Source of the DNA: Gari tellinella
Lineage: Eukaryota > Mollusca > Bivalvia > Cardiida > Psammobiidae
DNA length: 64,000 nucleotides
Direction of reading: 5' to 3'
Assembly: GCA_922989275.2 (NCBI GenBank)
Contig: OV277863.1
Span: 18,566,001 to 18,630,000 of the forward strand
Shown here piece by piece: positions 57,401 to 64,000 of this stretch (the first letter of the stretch is position 1; the number at the start of each line of letters is the position of its first letter). The position numbers were made by a program, and so were the translations under genes. The notes below the pieces were generated by a model, which saw only the letters and a program-made list of their open reading frames with translations, did no database searches and was not told the origin of the DNA.

Positions 57401-60400
57401 AGTCTATATCACATGCAGTTCCAAAGTTATGGTCAATGTTAAATTCAACAAATTTGACCTCTAAATGACCTTCGCCTTTGTCTGCTATGACGAAAGTTGT
57501 TCTGAGCTCAAGAAATTCTTGCGTCGAGTAGACATGCCAAATATGACGTATGTGTCACATGTTGTTTCAGAGTTATGGAAAATGTTAAATTGATTCTATT
57601 TTACCTCTTAATGACCTTGACCTTTGTCTGACATGACCCGAGTTAAATTATGCTCAAGAGCTGTTTGAGTTGAATACACATGTCAAATATAAAGTCTTTA
57701 TCACATGCATTCAAAAGTTATGGCCAATATTAAACCATCCCTATTTTATCTCTGAATGACCTTTAAATGCCCTTAACTTAAAGTCCCATTGTGTTTTCAG
57801 ACCTTTTCTCAATGCCTGAAATACGATAACGGTTAATAATAATGTTTGAACATTCTTATGGGCCAAACTGATCTATGAAATGATGAAGACGGACCTAAAT
57901 CACCAAAAAGGGCGATTTAAAATCATAACAAACCGAAAATAGAACGTCTGACATAAACATTTCCACACGGCTTAGTATCACGTGATACAGCCGAATACAA
58001 CTTCACTGGGGGCAACCGTATCTATCTCCGCCCGTCTATCCATCAGTCAGTTAGACTATCACACTTTTTTGTCCGCTCTCTAACTCAACTAATTTTTATC
58101 CGATCTTTCACAAACTTGCTGAAAATGTTCATTGATATAAAATCAAGGTTTAGTTTGATTACTACTAAAATCGCATAAGGTATTTTTGAGTTATTGGCTG
58201 TTAATTAATAAAAAATGACTTTTTCAGTCATTTTTGCACTCTAAAACAAACAGCTTTTATCGGATATTCACCAAACATGCTGAAAATATTTATTCATATA
58301 AAATTTAGGTATAGTTTGATTATTACTAAAATCGCATGTGGCATATCTGAGTGTTTGGCCTTTATGTATTAAAAATGACTGTTTTCAGCAAGTTTTGCTC
58401 TCTAACACAAATACGTTTTATTGGATCTTCACCAAACTTACTGAAAATGTTCATTGATATAAAATCAAGGTTTAGTTTGATAACTACTAAAATCGCATAA
58501 GGTATATTTGAGTTAATGCCTTTTTATTAATAAAAATGACTGTTTCAGTCATTTTTGCACCCTAACACACACAGTTTTTTATCGGATATTCACTAAACTT
58601 GCTGAAAATATTTAATTATATAAGATTTAGGTCAAGTTTGATTATTACAAAAATCGCATGTGGCATGACTGAGTTTTGGCCCTTTAAGTATTAAAAATGA
58701 ATGTTTCAGCATATTTTGCTTTCTAACACATATAGTTTATATCAGATATTCACCAAACTTGTTGAAAATGTTTATTAATATGTAATCTAGGTCAGTCATC
58801 TTAACTACCAAAATCGCACAAGGCATGTTGGAGTTATTGCCCTTGAATGACTAAAAATTTCATTTTTTAATTATTCAAAGGCAATAACTCAGACATGCCT
58901 TATACGATTTTGCTAGTTATTAACCCTGACCTAGATTCTATACTGATTAACATTTGTAGCAAGTTTGGTGAAGATCCAAAAAGAAGTGTTTGAGTTAGAG
59001 AGCGGACAAGGCTGAAACAGTCATTTTCAGCAAGCGCAAGGTATATATTCTCCGTAGTTTGTTTTAATCGTTTACACCCAGTGAATAATTATGTACACGT
59101 TGTTATTGGTCTTATAGTGTTTAACCCTGTGCCTACTGGTGTAACTTTACGGAGTTTACAAACTATTTTAATCTAAAAAGACGCCGCGTAACGCGGCGTC
59201 TCATCTGGATCCAAACTGTTTGACACTCGTCTTAAGGTTTGTTTAATTAAAACAATGCATAAATCTAAACTGAACACATTTTGCAGACGACAATGTCAAA
59301 GCAGACGTCTGTGCATCAGAATAAGGGTTAACAGGGTCATTTCCAGTGCTCCAGCTATAGATGTAAGCGAGAGTAATCTGAACTAATCTAACATTTTCTC
59401 ACTCATTTCAGCACCGAATGCTATGGTGTTACTACTGATTAAACCGTCTCTTCGAGACAATTTTAATGAGTATGACAACATTGGGTTTAAAAGCAGAAAT
59501 AAAGATTTTAGTTTTCGAAATACTTCCGTTATCTGGAGCCCTGTATTTACAGAGTTGTCCTTCTTTTCATTCACAAGGGAGGCTTTTTAATTTGTGCATC
59601 ACCAAATTATTATAAATAAAATTTAAAAAGCGAATTTCTTAGATAAAACCGGTTTTTGTGAAAGAATCACGTCCCACGTAGTTCAAATGGGACCCCAAAC
59701 AACCGTTTTATGCAGGTTTCTCAAAAACACAATGCGGCTTTAACCTGTGTTGGACACGACCTAAATGTAATGAGCTCAAGATATGTTTGAGGTGAGTACA
59801 CATACCAACTATAAAGTCTGTATCCTGTAGTTCTAAATGTATGGCTAACGTTATGATTTCGGACGACGACAACGCCGACGGCAACGCAGACGCCGGAGTG
59901 ATGACAATACGGTAGCTCGTAATTTCTTCGAAACAGACGAGCTAAAATGTTTTACAAGAGCCGCATGCGGCCCTAAATCGCTCACCTGAGGACTATTGTG
60001 TTATATATTACTCAATACAAAATGAAGTTTGTCATTGCATGTATGTGGACTGTTGCATGAAAAAGTAATTCGGAATCTGTCACTATTACTATTTGAGCAA
60101 AAGAGGAAAATATGCCAATGATGTAAATAGTGCTAATAAAGGGTCACTTAAACAATATTCATTCAAAATATTATTGAATTCTGACAATGGTTTCAGAGAA
60201 GCAATTGTTTTTTTAAAAAAATCCATTGTAAGTCTATGTAAAACTGATTAGCCCCGGGGCAGGGCCATTTTTGACCATGGGGGACATGATTTGAACAATT
60301 TTGGTAGAGGACCATAAGGCAAAGCTAGATGCCAAATATAAAAGGTCTGGGCCTTACGGTTTCAGCGTCAGAAGAAGATTTGTTAAGTTTTCCTATATAA

Positions 60401-63313
60401 GTCTTTGTAAAACTGATAGGCCCCGGGGCGGGTCCATTTTCGACACGGGGTCATGGTTTGTACAATTTTGGTAGAGTACAGTAAGGCAAAGCTAGATGCC
60501 AAATATAAAAGGTCTGGACCTTATGGTTTCAGAGAAGAAGATTTTTAAAGGTTTTCCTATATAAGTCTATGTAAAATTGATAAGCCCCGGGGCGGGTCCA
60601 TTTTTGACACAGGGGTCATGATTTGAACAATTTTGGTAGAGGACCATAAGGCAAAGCTAGATGCCAAATATAAAAGGTCTGGGCCTTAAGGTTTCAGAGA
60701 AGAAGATTTTAAAGGTTTTCATAAATAAGTCTATGTAAAACTGATAAACCACAGGGCGGGTCCATTTTTGACCCTGGGGTCATGATTTGAACAGTTTTGA
60801 TAGAGGACCACAAAGCAAAGCTAGATGCCAAATATAAAAGGTCTGGGCTTTACGGTTTCAGAGAAGAAGATTTTTAAAGGTTTTCCTATACATGTATAAG
60901 GTATGTAAAACTGATGATGTAAGTACGAAAATTGATCACGCCCTCTGGCGGCCATGTTTTTTGACGGATCAAAATTCTTTGAACAATCTTGAAAGTATAT
61001 TAATTGAGAAACATTTTGGTGAAAACCAAATTGAAATCGGACCAGTCGTTCTTGAGAAGAAGATTTTTTAAGATATTGTGCATGGTTGCCATGGCAACAA
61101 CACTGATTGCCCCACCAACTTGTTTTAACAATTTTTAAAGCTCACAACAACAGTATGTATTTGACCAAGTTTGGTTAAAATTGGGCCATTGGTTTCAGAG
61201 ACGAAATTGTGAACGGACGACACCGACACCAACACCGACACCGACGTACGACGGACGGCGACCGATCACAATAGCTCACCTTGAGCACTTTGTGCTCAGG
61301 TGAGCTAAAAAGACCGAATGTTGTTTTCAATCTTTTAAACAGTTTTCATTCATTTCGCGACGTCCAGCTTATTACAGTTGGTGGAAGACTCCATATGCCC
61401 TTCATATGCTGTTTAAGGCCAAAATCGGCAACTGGGTAAAACCACCGACCTTCCGAAAGCCAGCTGGAAGATTTCTCCACATGAAATATCCGAAGTGCTC
61501 AGACCGGGATTCGAACCCTGGGTGGTGAAGGCGGTGATTGGCAGCCACTGTGACTATAACCACCCGGCCACCGATGTCCATCATCGGTAGGGATAGCAGG
61601 GCTGCCATAAGTTGACATGAAAAATCCTAAGATTTCCAAATTAGCATTTTTTAAGTGCGATTCTACGAATCGTACCTTTTACCCCATCGCCTGTTTCTAG
61701 TTGTGTTGACACGTGGTTGCTTAAAGTAGGCAGGAAGTAAAGCAGAATGCGCCTTAAGGCGCATTCTGCTTTACGTTCAGCTTGCTTTAAGCTACCATGT
61801 ACTAGAAAAAATCCGAAGATTGAGGAAAAATCCGGAGAAATGGCAGCCCTGGGATAGGAACATAATATACTGATTCAGCAATACCCAATTGTTCTGCTCT
61901 TTGTTACTAGGTTTGTGGCTGGAGGGACTGCTATTCCACAGTCAGTGGTGGCCGGTAGTGTGCGGACTTACAGGTTTAACGAGATACTGGGACTCAATAC
62001 ATCCATGGTACAGTTTTAAATCATGTACAGTGGAGAAGCCGTTGTTCATTCCCGTTTGAAGGCAAATGAAACGCAAACGCATCGCAATAAAATGTAGAAA
62101 AAGACAACGTTTCGACTATTCTGACTATACATGTTAATCTGAGTGACAAACAGTTTGGTTATACGGTTCCCCGGTGTCTGATCTGGCTCCAAACGGTTTG
62201 CAATGGAAATAATATTTTTAGCGTAAACGCGGTTTTTTTTTAAAAAAAATAACGTCTTCTCCACTGTATTAGCCACATCACCAGAAATTCGGGTTCAAAC
62301 GTCGTGGCTTTGTAATGTTTCTTTTAACGCACTTATATCAACCGAAGGGTGTGAACACCAACCCTATTGAAAAAGTAAAACCTGGTTATCGGAATTATTC
62401 GAATTGTCAACATTTGGGCCGTCATGGTTACGGGTTCGGTCGGGTCCCGCTTCATTGAGAAAAAATGCCTTATATGTAACATGATTTCTATGGAAGACCA
62501 TCGAAGACAGAGATTAAACAGTCATAGTATAACGTTAACAGCATGAATAATAAGCAGATGTCTTTATTTTAGGGAGAAGACGTGAGTGATCACTACCCCA
62601 TTGAAATGGAACTTAAGGGTGCTCGTAAGTACTGTGCCAACCCGTTATGAAACCTTTAACCCATTTGTCCCTAGCAACGATTATATTACATACAATGTAG
62701 ATCTACCTGTGAAAAAGTAAACTTGTCATATGCGGCGTATCATCAGGTTCAAAATTATTTGACATTCTTACCATATGTTGAAAGATATTTTTTGCAAATT
62801 TCAGATTTAAAATATATATTTGAAGAAGTGGTATTACATGTGTGCTTCTACGCGGGAGTATACGGTATTTGTTTTATATCTTCAGCTAACACTGCAGTTC
62901 AAGGCAACATTCAGAGTTCCGTGTCTTTCACTGTGACTGACGATCGACTGGTTTCCAATGAAAACTACATACGTGCTACCTATCGGAACCCATCCTGCGT
63001 TGGTTCCAATTTCAAAGTGAAAGTGTTGCGAGAAAATACTCACATGGACCACGTGACCGTTTCCTTTTCAAGCGTGGACGTCGATGGAGTCATGACGGAT
63101 CTCCGGTCATTTAGCACAACTTGTCCACATCTTGTTTCGCCAGAATTGCAGAGCACAGTGCAGGCATATTTAAAATCTAACTTCATAGACAATGTTCCCA
63201 ATGTTTATGGACTCTCAGTCAAACAAGGTGTTTTATACCCGGTAGAAATTGCATGTTCCTTGGTGACACCTCGTATATGTAAAGTGAGCGTAACTCGTCA
63301 TGTAAGCGGGTGA
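51289..63313 (+). CDS. secreted DNase I-like endonuclease with C-terminal extension (9 exons)
   Basis: Exons: 51289-51483, 51637-51737, 52845-52931, 53981-54081, 55626-55738, 56812-56966, 61911-62007, 62573-62624, 62886-63313. They sum to 1329 nt (442 residues plus stop) with consistent phases and GT/AG junctions. Known family role: Mg/Ca-dependent hydrolysis of DNA, usually secreted. Residues 1-18 are a signal peptide (SYALVIVSLVFTTVFG). The exonuclease-endonuclease-phosphatase fold motifs are present: GSFNIQIFG, LEIRD (catalytic Glu about 77), GLVAVHIQP (His about 172), IIIAGDFNSDC (Asp 206, Asn 208), CVYDRFV (Asp about 250) and SDHYP (His about 290). The nuclease domain ends near residue 298; typical DNase I proteins stop there. 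Residues 301-442 are additional, with four Cys (NPSCVG, TTCPHL, IACSLV, RICKVS), and are not recognised. The C-terminal exon joins in the right phase, so the extension is likely real, not read-through. Introns are full of MITEs and tandem repeats. Confidence 0.9.
51637..51737 (+). CDS. DNase I-like exon 2: catalytic Glu
   Basis: Acceptor 'tccatttcag|ATATTAAG', donor GCACAG|GTACAG. Encodes ILSRYDVAQILEIRDSKETV; ends in phase 2. Confidence 0.9.
51775..51965 (+). mobile_element. family H element, copy 2 (truncated)
   Basis: TTAA at 51771, 'tcattgtcatctgcttcaattttGTTATCTGCAATATCG' as in H1, and CAAACAGTTTCGATCCTGATC AGACGCC, then it breaks off within the hairpin. In nuclease intron 2. Confidence 0.7.
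51970..52350. other. intron 2 sequence, nothing recognised
   Basis: No repeat or exon identified. Confidence 0.4.
52355..52610 (+). mobile_element. family J element, copy 1 (family B core in different ends)
   Basis: CAGGGCTGCCATAAGTTGAC at the left and AATGGCAGCCGTG at the right, with exact 6-bp flanking duplication GTACAT. Inner inverted 'cctaagatttcc'/'gaagatttagg'. The centre is the family B hairpin (GGAAGTAAAGCAGAATGCGCC and complement) with the 'tttctagttttg' flank of family B. Confidence 0.9.
52845..52931 (+). CDS. DNase I-like exon 3
   Basis: Acceptor 'tgtatttttgtag|CATAGG', donor ATACAG|GTAGCA. Encodes SGRLGRSDIKEQYGFLY. Family C copy 7 begins four bases into the following intron. 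Confidence 0.9.
52936..53127. mobile_element. family C element, copy 7, at an exon 3 splice donor
   Basis: CAGGGCTCCAGATAAGAGG to TTATCTGGAGCCCTG, flanked by GGTAG on both sides. The left flank includes the intron's GT, so insertion duplicated the splice donor itself. Perfect palindrome except for one arm mismatch (CTTCTC). Confidence 0.9.
53360..53606 (+). mobile_element. family A TA MITE, copy 7
   Basis: CAGTTGAGAATATGTTGTTC to CGTTTTCTCCACTG plus TA. Full hairpin with one arm difference. Nuclease intron 3. Confidence 0.85.
53640..53975. other. intron 3 sequence, nothing recognised
   Basis: AT-rich. 'acaagagcc.attgtcttggctcgcc' at 53763 may be the start of a tandem-core repeat fragment. 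Confidence 0.4.
53981..54081 (+). CDS. DNase I-like exon 4
   Basis: Acceptor 'tttttattcag|ACCATCC', donor TCTACAA|GTAAAC. Encodes FPDTKDLFEREPFGVRFSSP; ends in phase 1. Confidence 0.9.
54187..54404. mobile_element. family D foldback element, copy 4
   Basis: GCCCGTTTCATAAAACGTCG to AAGTTTTATGAAACGGACCC. Core TTTGGAATCGTCTTTTCAAG / ACGATTCCAAA. Confidence 0.85.
54457..54710 (-). mobile_element. family A TA MITE, copy 8 (decayed)
   Basis: CAGTAGAGAAGACGTTATTA at the left, 'gtcttcaccgtcga' at the right. Core decayed to 'GCCAGATCAGACGCCGGGTATCC'. Confidence 0.75.
54972..55208. mobile_element. family B element, copy 9 (decayed)
   Basis: 'tttctagttttgaagactggtgatcacttaaagtaggttg', hairpin with GCGCCTTAAGGC, and 'ttgaggaatatattaaaggcttaaaatgcgc' at the right. 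Confidence 0.75.
55385..55570. mobile_element. family G-like core fragments
   Basis: 'aaaacAGTGTAGACCCAGACCAG' and 'aACAGTGTAGACCCTGACCAG...GGTCATGGTCTACAATGTTTG'. Two decayed copies of the family G arm. Confidence 0.5.
55626..55738 (+). CDS. DNase I-like exon 5: catalytic His
   Basis: The acceptor is 'cttgtatcttccag|TTGTGAAG'. It gives the required phase and the family-typical VKDFGLVAVHIQP. An upstream AG (55592-55593) looks plausible but would hit TGA in the phase set by exon 4. Donor TTACAG|GTCTGT. Confidence 0.85.
55901..56045. mobile_element. family C fragment, copy 8
   Basis: 'agtgctccaaataaagtgag' and the palindrome TTAGATTCGTCTCGAAGATACGATTCTAA. Right end lost. Confidence 0.65.
56319..56782 (+). 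mobile_element. family A TA MITE, copy 14, split by family B
   Basis: Left 'tctttcccgTTTAA' and right 'TTAAacgcaaacgaaac' are the two halves of the family A sequence CCCGTTTAAACGCAAACG, separated exactly at TTAA by B10. Terminal ends decayed, core shortened to 'GCAAACAGTTCGGAGTCTGATCTGGCTCC'. Confidence 0.85.
56352..56595 (-). mobile_element. family B TTAA MITE, copy 10, inside family A
   Basis: 244 bp, TTAA 56348-56351 and 56596-56599. Hairpin with TGTGCCTTAAGGCACA centre, the same arm variant as B2. Opposite orientation to B2. Confidence 0.95.
56812..56966 (+). CDS. DNase I-like exon 6: GDFN catalytic motif
   Basis: Acceptor 'gtgtattacag|GATATA', donor GACAG|GTAAAG. Encodes IIIAGDFNSDCQYL through DTTVADSFCVYDR. 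A family A remnant ends about 30 bp upstream and family F copy 3 starts about 30 bp downstream. Confidence 0.95.
56998..57143. mobile_element. family F element, copy 3 (left end lost)
   Basis: 'AAGCAAGGTGACAGTGAAACAG / ACAGCTCCTTAAGGAGCTTTCTG' hairpin and the right end AACGAGGTTTTACTG plus TA. Confidence 0.8.
57150..57342. mobile_element. family B fragment, copy 11
   Basis: 'cctagtgttgatgacaggtggccacttaaaacagg', then 'gttgaggaataaatttaaaatgcgctaaaaagcgctc' and GTTAA. Hairpin lost. Confidence 0.65.
58065..59010. repeat. ~160-bp tandem array with an inverted terminal unit
   Basis: Units near 58076, 58245, 58400, 58560 and 58720 share 'TATCGGATATTCACCAAACT', 'gctgaaaatgtt.attgatataaaatc.aggt', 'agtttgattactActaaaatcgcat'. 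The last unit (58865-59005) is inverted and ends GAGTTAGAGAGCGGACAAG, complementary to the left end TTTGTCCGCTCTCTAACTC. Confidence 0.85.
59125..59337 (-). mobile_element. family H TTAA MITE, copy 3
   Basis: TTAA 59121-59124 and 59338-59341. Core AAAGACGCCGCGTAACGCGGCGTC with one outer arm decayed, then GATCCAAACTGTTTGACACTC, 'gcagacgacaatgtcaaagcagacg'. Confidence 0.8.
59354..59543. mobile_element. family C element, copy 9
   Basis: CAGTGCTCCAGCTATAG to GTTATCTGGAGCCCTG. Palindrome 'TGATTAAACCGTCTCTTCGAGACAATTTTAATGAG' is partly decayed. Confidence 0.8.
59956..61300. repeat. tandem-core repeat element with ~165-bp units
   Basis: Starts 'ttttacaagagccgcatgcggccc', then about four units at 60233-60900 ('taagtctatgtaaaactgataagcccc', 'gggtcatgatttgaacaattttggtagaggaccataaggcaaagctagatgccaaatataaaaggtctgg'), then diverged copies to 61200, ending 'cgacaccgacaccgacgtacgac...gctcaggtgagctaaaa'. 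Start and end fit the same class as 57345-59955. Confidence 0.7.
61316..61577 (-). mobile_element. tRNA-derived SINE, copy 2
   Basis: Same body as 21208-21490 ('cgcgacgtccagctta', 'aaaatcggcaactgggtaaaaccaccgaccttcc'), with head at 61495-61575 containing GGGTTCGAATCCCGGTC on the minus strand. Confidence 0.85.
61597..61851 (+). mobile_element. family J element, copy 2
   Basis: CAGGGCTGCCATAAGTTGAC to AATGGCAGCCCTG with exact 6-bp flanking duplication GGATAG. Family B-type hairpin AAAGCAGAATGCGCC(tt)AAGGCGCATTCTGC. Ends 59 bp before nuclease exon 7. Confidence 0.9.
61911..62007 (+). CDS. DNase I-like exon 7
   Basis: Acceptor 'tttgttactag|GTTTGTGG', donor TCCATG|GTACAG. Encodes RFVAGGTAIPQSVVAGSVRT and YRFNEILGL. 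Family A copy 9 begins 20 bp after the donor. Confidence 0.9.
62028..62266 (+). mobile_element. family A TA MITE, copy 9
   Basis: CAGTGGAGAAGCCGTTGTTC to CGTCTTCTCCACTG with TA flanks. The left hairpin arm is partly deleted. Confidence 0.85.
62270..62570. other. intron 7 sequence, nothing recognised
   Basis: No exon or repeat recognised. Confidence 0.4.
62573..62624 (+). CDS. DNase I-like exon 8: catalytic SDHYP
   Basis: A 52-nt exon, acceptor 'tctttattttag|GGAGAAG', donor GGTGCTC|GTAAGT. Encodes GEDVSDHYPIEMELKGA, the end of the nuclease domain. Confidence 0.9.
62886..63313 (+). CDS. DNase I-like exon 9: unrecognised C-terminal domain
   Basis: Acceptor 'tatatcttcag|CTAAC', joining C of exon 8 in phase; stop TGA 63311-63313. 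Encodes about 142 residues with four Cys, beta-like patterns (VSFTVTDDRLV, FKVKVLRE, VTVSFSSVDVDG) and CPHLVSPELQ. A stop shortly upstream in other readings and the phase match support this as the terminal exon. Confidence 0.85.
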
Positions 63314-63412
63314 ATAAATAGTTTACTTCTGATGAACTTTTTATATAGTTTCCTTGTTGAACAGGTCAGAACATGCATATCCAGAGCGAAGGGGCGAGGT
63401 CCGACCCCCGCA

Positions 63413-63430
63413 ACCCCCCCCCCCCCCCCC
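63413..63430. repeat. poly-C tract
   Basis: About 17 C residues, shortly after the nuclease stop codon. Confidence 0.9.
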
Positions 63431-63445
63431 TTGGAAATGCCTAAC

Positions 63446-64000
63446 AAGAGCTGTCGGAGAACAGCAAATCTCGCCTAATGAAACCTTTCTTAAATAGGTA
63501 ACTATCAATAGACCAATGTCCAATGGGCTCTAGATAAGGCGTTCACCAGAGTACAAAGTTCCCAGAATTAACTATACTTAACACTAAAGGCGAGTAATAC
63601 CCCCTCTAGCGCCCAATGTCACAAGAAGCAAATGTGTCAGGATTATGTTGATGTGTGTTCTCCATGTAAACTAGAGGGTTCAGAAGCCTTTTCTACGCTT
63701 TGACCTAATGACCTACGATTTGACCTGTCATAACAAATATTCATATATTGCCTAGAATTTATCAAGGTGATCACTCTGAGCAAGTTGTGTGAAATTATGG
63801 CTAAAATAAGGCCCCCTACAGTGTTTAGAAGATATTTCTATGTTTTGACATACTGACCTACTTTTTATTCTCATGTAACCCATATTCACACAGTGCCTAG
63901 CTTTTATCAAGGTAACCATTTTAGGCAAGTTTCAAGAAGATTAGGCTAAAAATATGGCAGCTTGAGTGGCAAAACGTTTTTTCTGTGATTTGACCTACTG
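63446..64000. repeat. tandem-core repeat element, left part (runs off window)
   Basis: Starts 'aacaagagctgtcggagaacagc', then ~165-bp units at about 63690 and 63843 ('tttgacctactgacctac', 'catattcata.a.tgcctag', 'tttatcaaggt.a.cac'). Incomplete at the window edge. Confidence 0.65.

Larger units (their letters stand above)
57345..59955. repeat. tandem-core repeat element, bivalve type, with internal insertions
   Basis: About three ~150-bp units at 57345-57780 ('gagttga.tacacatgccaaa...tatcacatg...caaagttatgg..aatgttaaa...gacctttgac'), a further unit at 59750-59860, and a 3' terminus 59855-59955 ('gacgacaacgccgacggc...gacgccgga...agacgagctaaaa'). This layout resembles Helentron-like tandem-core elements of bivalves; that assignment is inference. 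57785-59690 holds other repeats. Confidence 0.5.

Noticed and set aside
16560..62200. Repeated palindromes as a CRISPR array or rho-independent terminators
   Set aside because: They are dispersed, sit inside elements with inverted ends and target duplications, and the genome is eukaryotic.

Overview
This is eukaryotic, intron-rich, AT-rich genomic DNA with no bacterial or organellar features. GT-AG introns, tRNA-derived SINEs, bivalve-style tandem-core repeats and a very high load of short terminal-inverted-repeat elements suggest an invertebrate, most likely a bivalve mollusc. That placement is inference and the species cannot be read from the sequence.

Two host genes can be assembled exon by exon with consistent phases. 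On the minus strand (29458 to 22826), four exons encode a 371-residue Golgi-type carbohydrate sulfotransferase with an N-terminal membrane anchor and both PAPS-binding motifs. On the plus strand (51289 to 63313), nine exons encode a 442-residue secreted DNase I-family nuclease. Its catalytic residues are all present, and it carries an extra C-terminal region of about 140 residues that I do not recognise. The genes are about 22 kb apart and nothing links them functionally.

Nearly everything else is mobile or repeated DNA. Protein-coding relics are a gag-like fragment (610-1639), a frameshifted C2H2 zinc-finger fragment (5409-5962), a Ty3/Gypsy integrase remnant (13880-15000) and a non-LTR retrotransposon ORF2 (46242-49325), all on the minus strand. 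The dominant component is at least ten families of short inverted-repeat (MITE/foldback) elements, named A-H, J, K, N and T here for convenience. Their target sites are TA, TTAA or 6 bp. Insertions are nested, so several exact boundaries and target duplications can be read directly.

The most unusual signal is that a few long hairpin cores of about 60-75 nt recur inside elements with completely different termini and target-site types. The cores appear to be modules shared between transposon families, and some show matched changes in both arms. Other large structures are a TTAA-flanked 4.9-kb insertion (8717-13664), a 6.35-kb inverted-repeat-bounded block (35507-41852) holding an inverted GTA/TAC microsatellite pair and a ~337-bp satellite with a dimeric higher-order pattern, and tandem-repeat elements at 6.9-7.8, 12.4-13.1 and 57.3-61.3 kb and at the right edge. 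Short elements lie within 60 bp of at least nine exon edges, so they form much of the splice-site, UTR and proximal promoter context of both genes.
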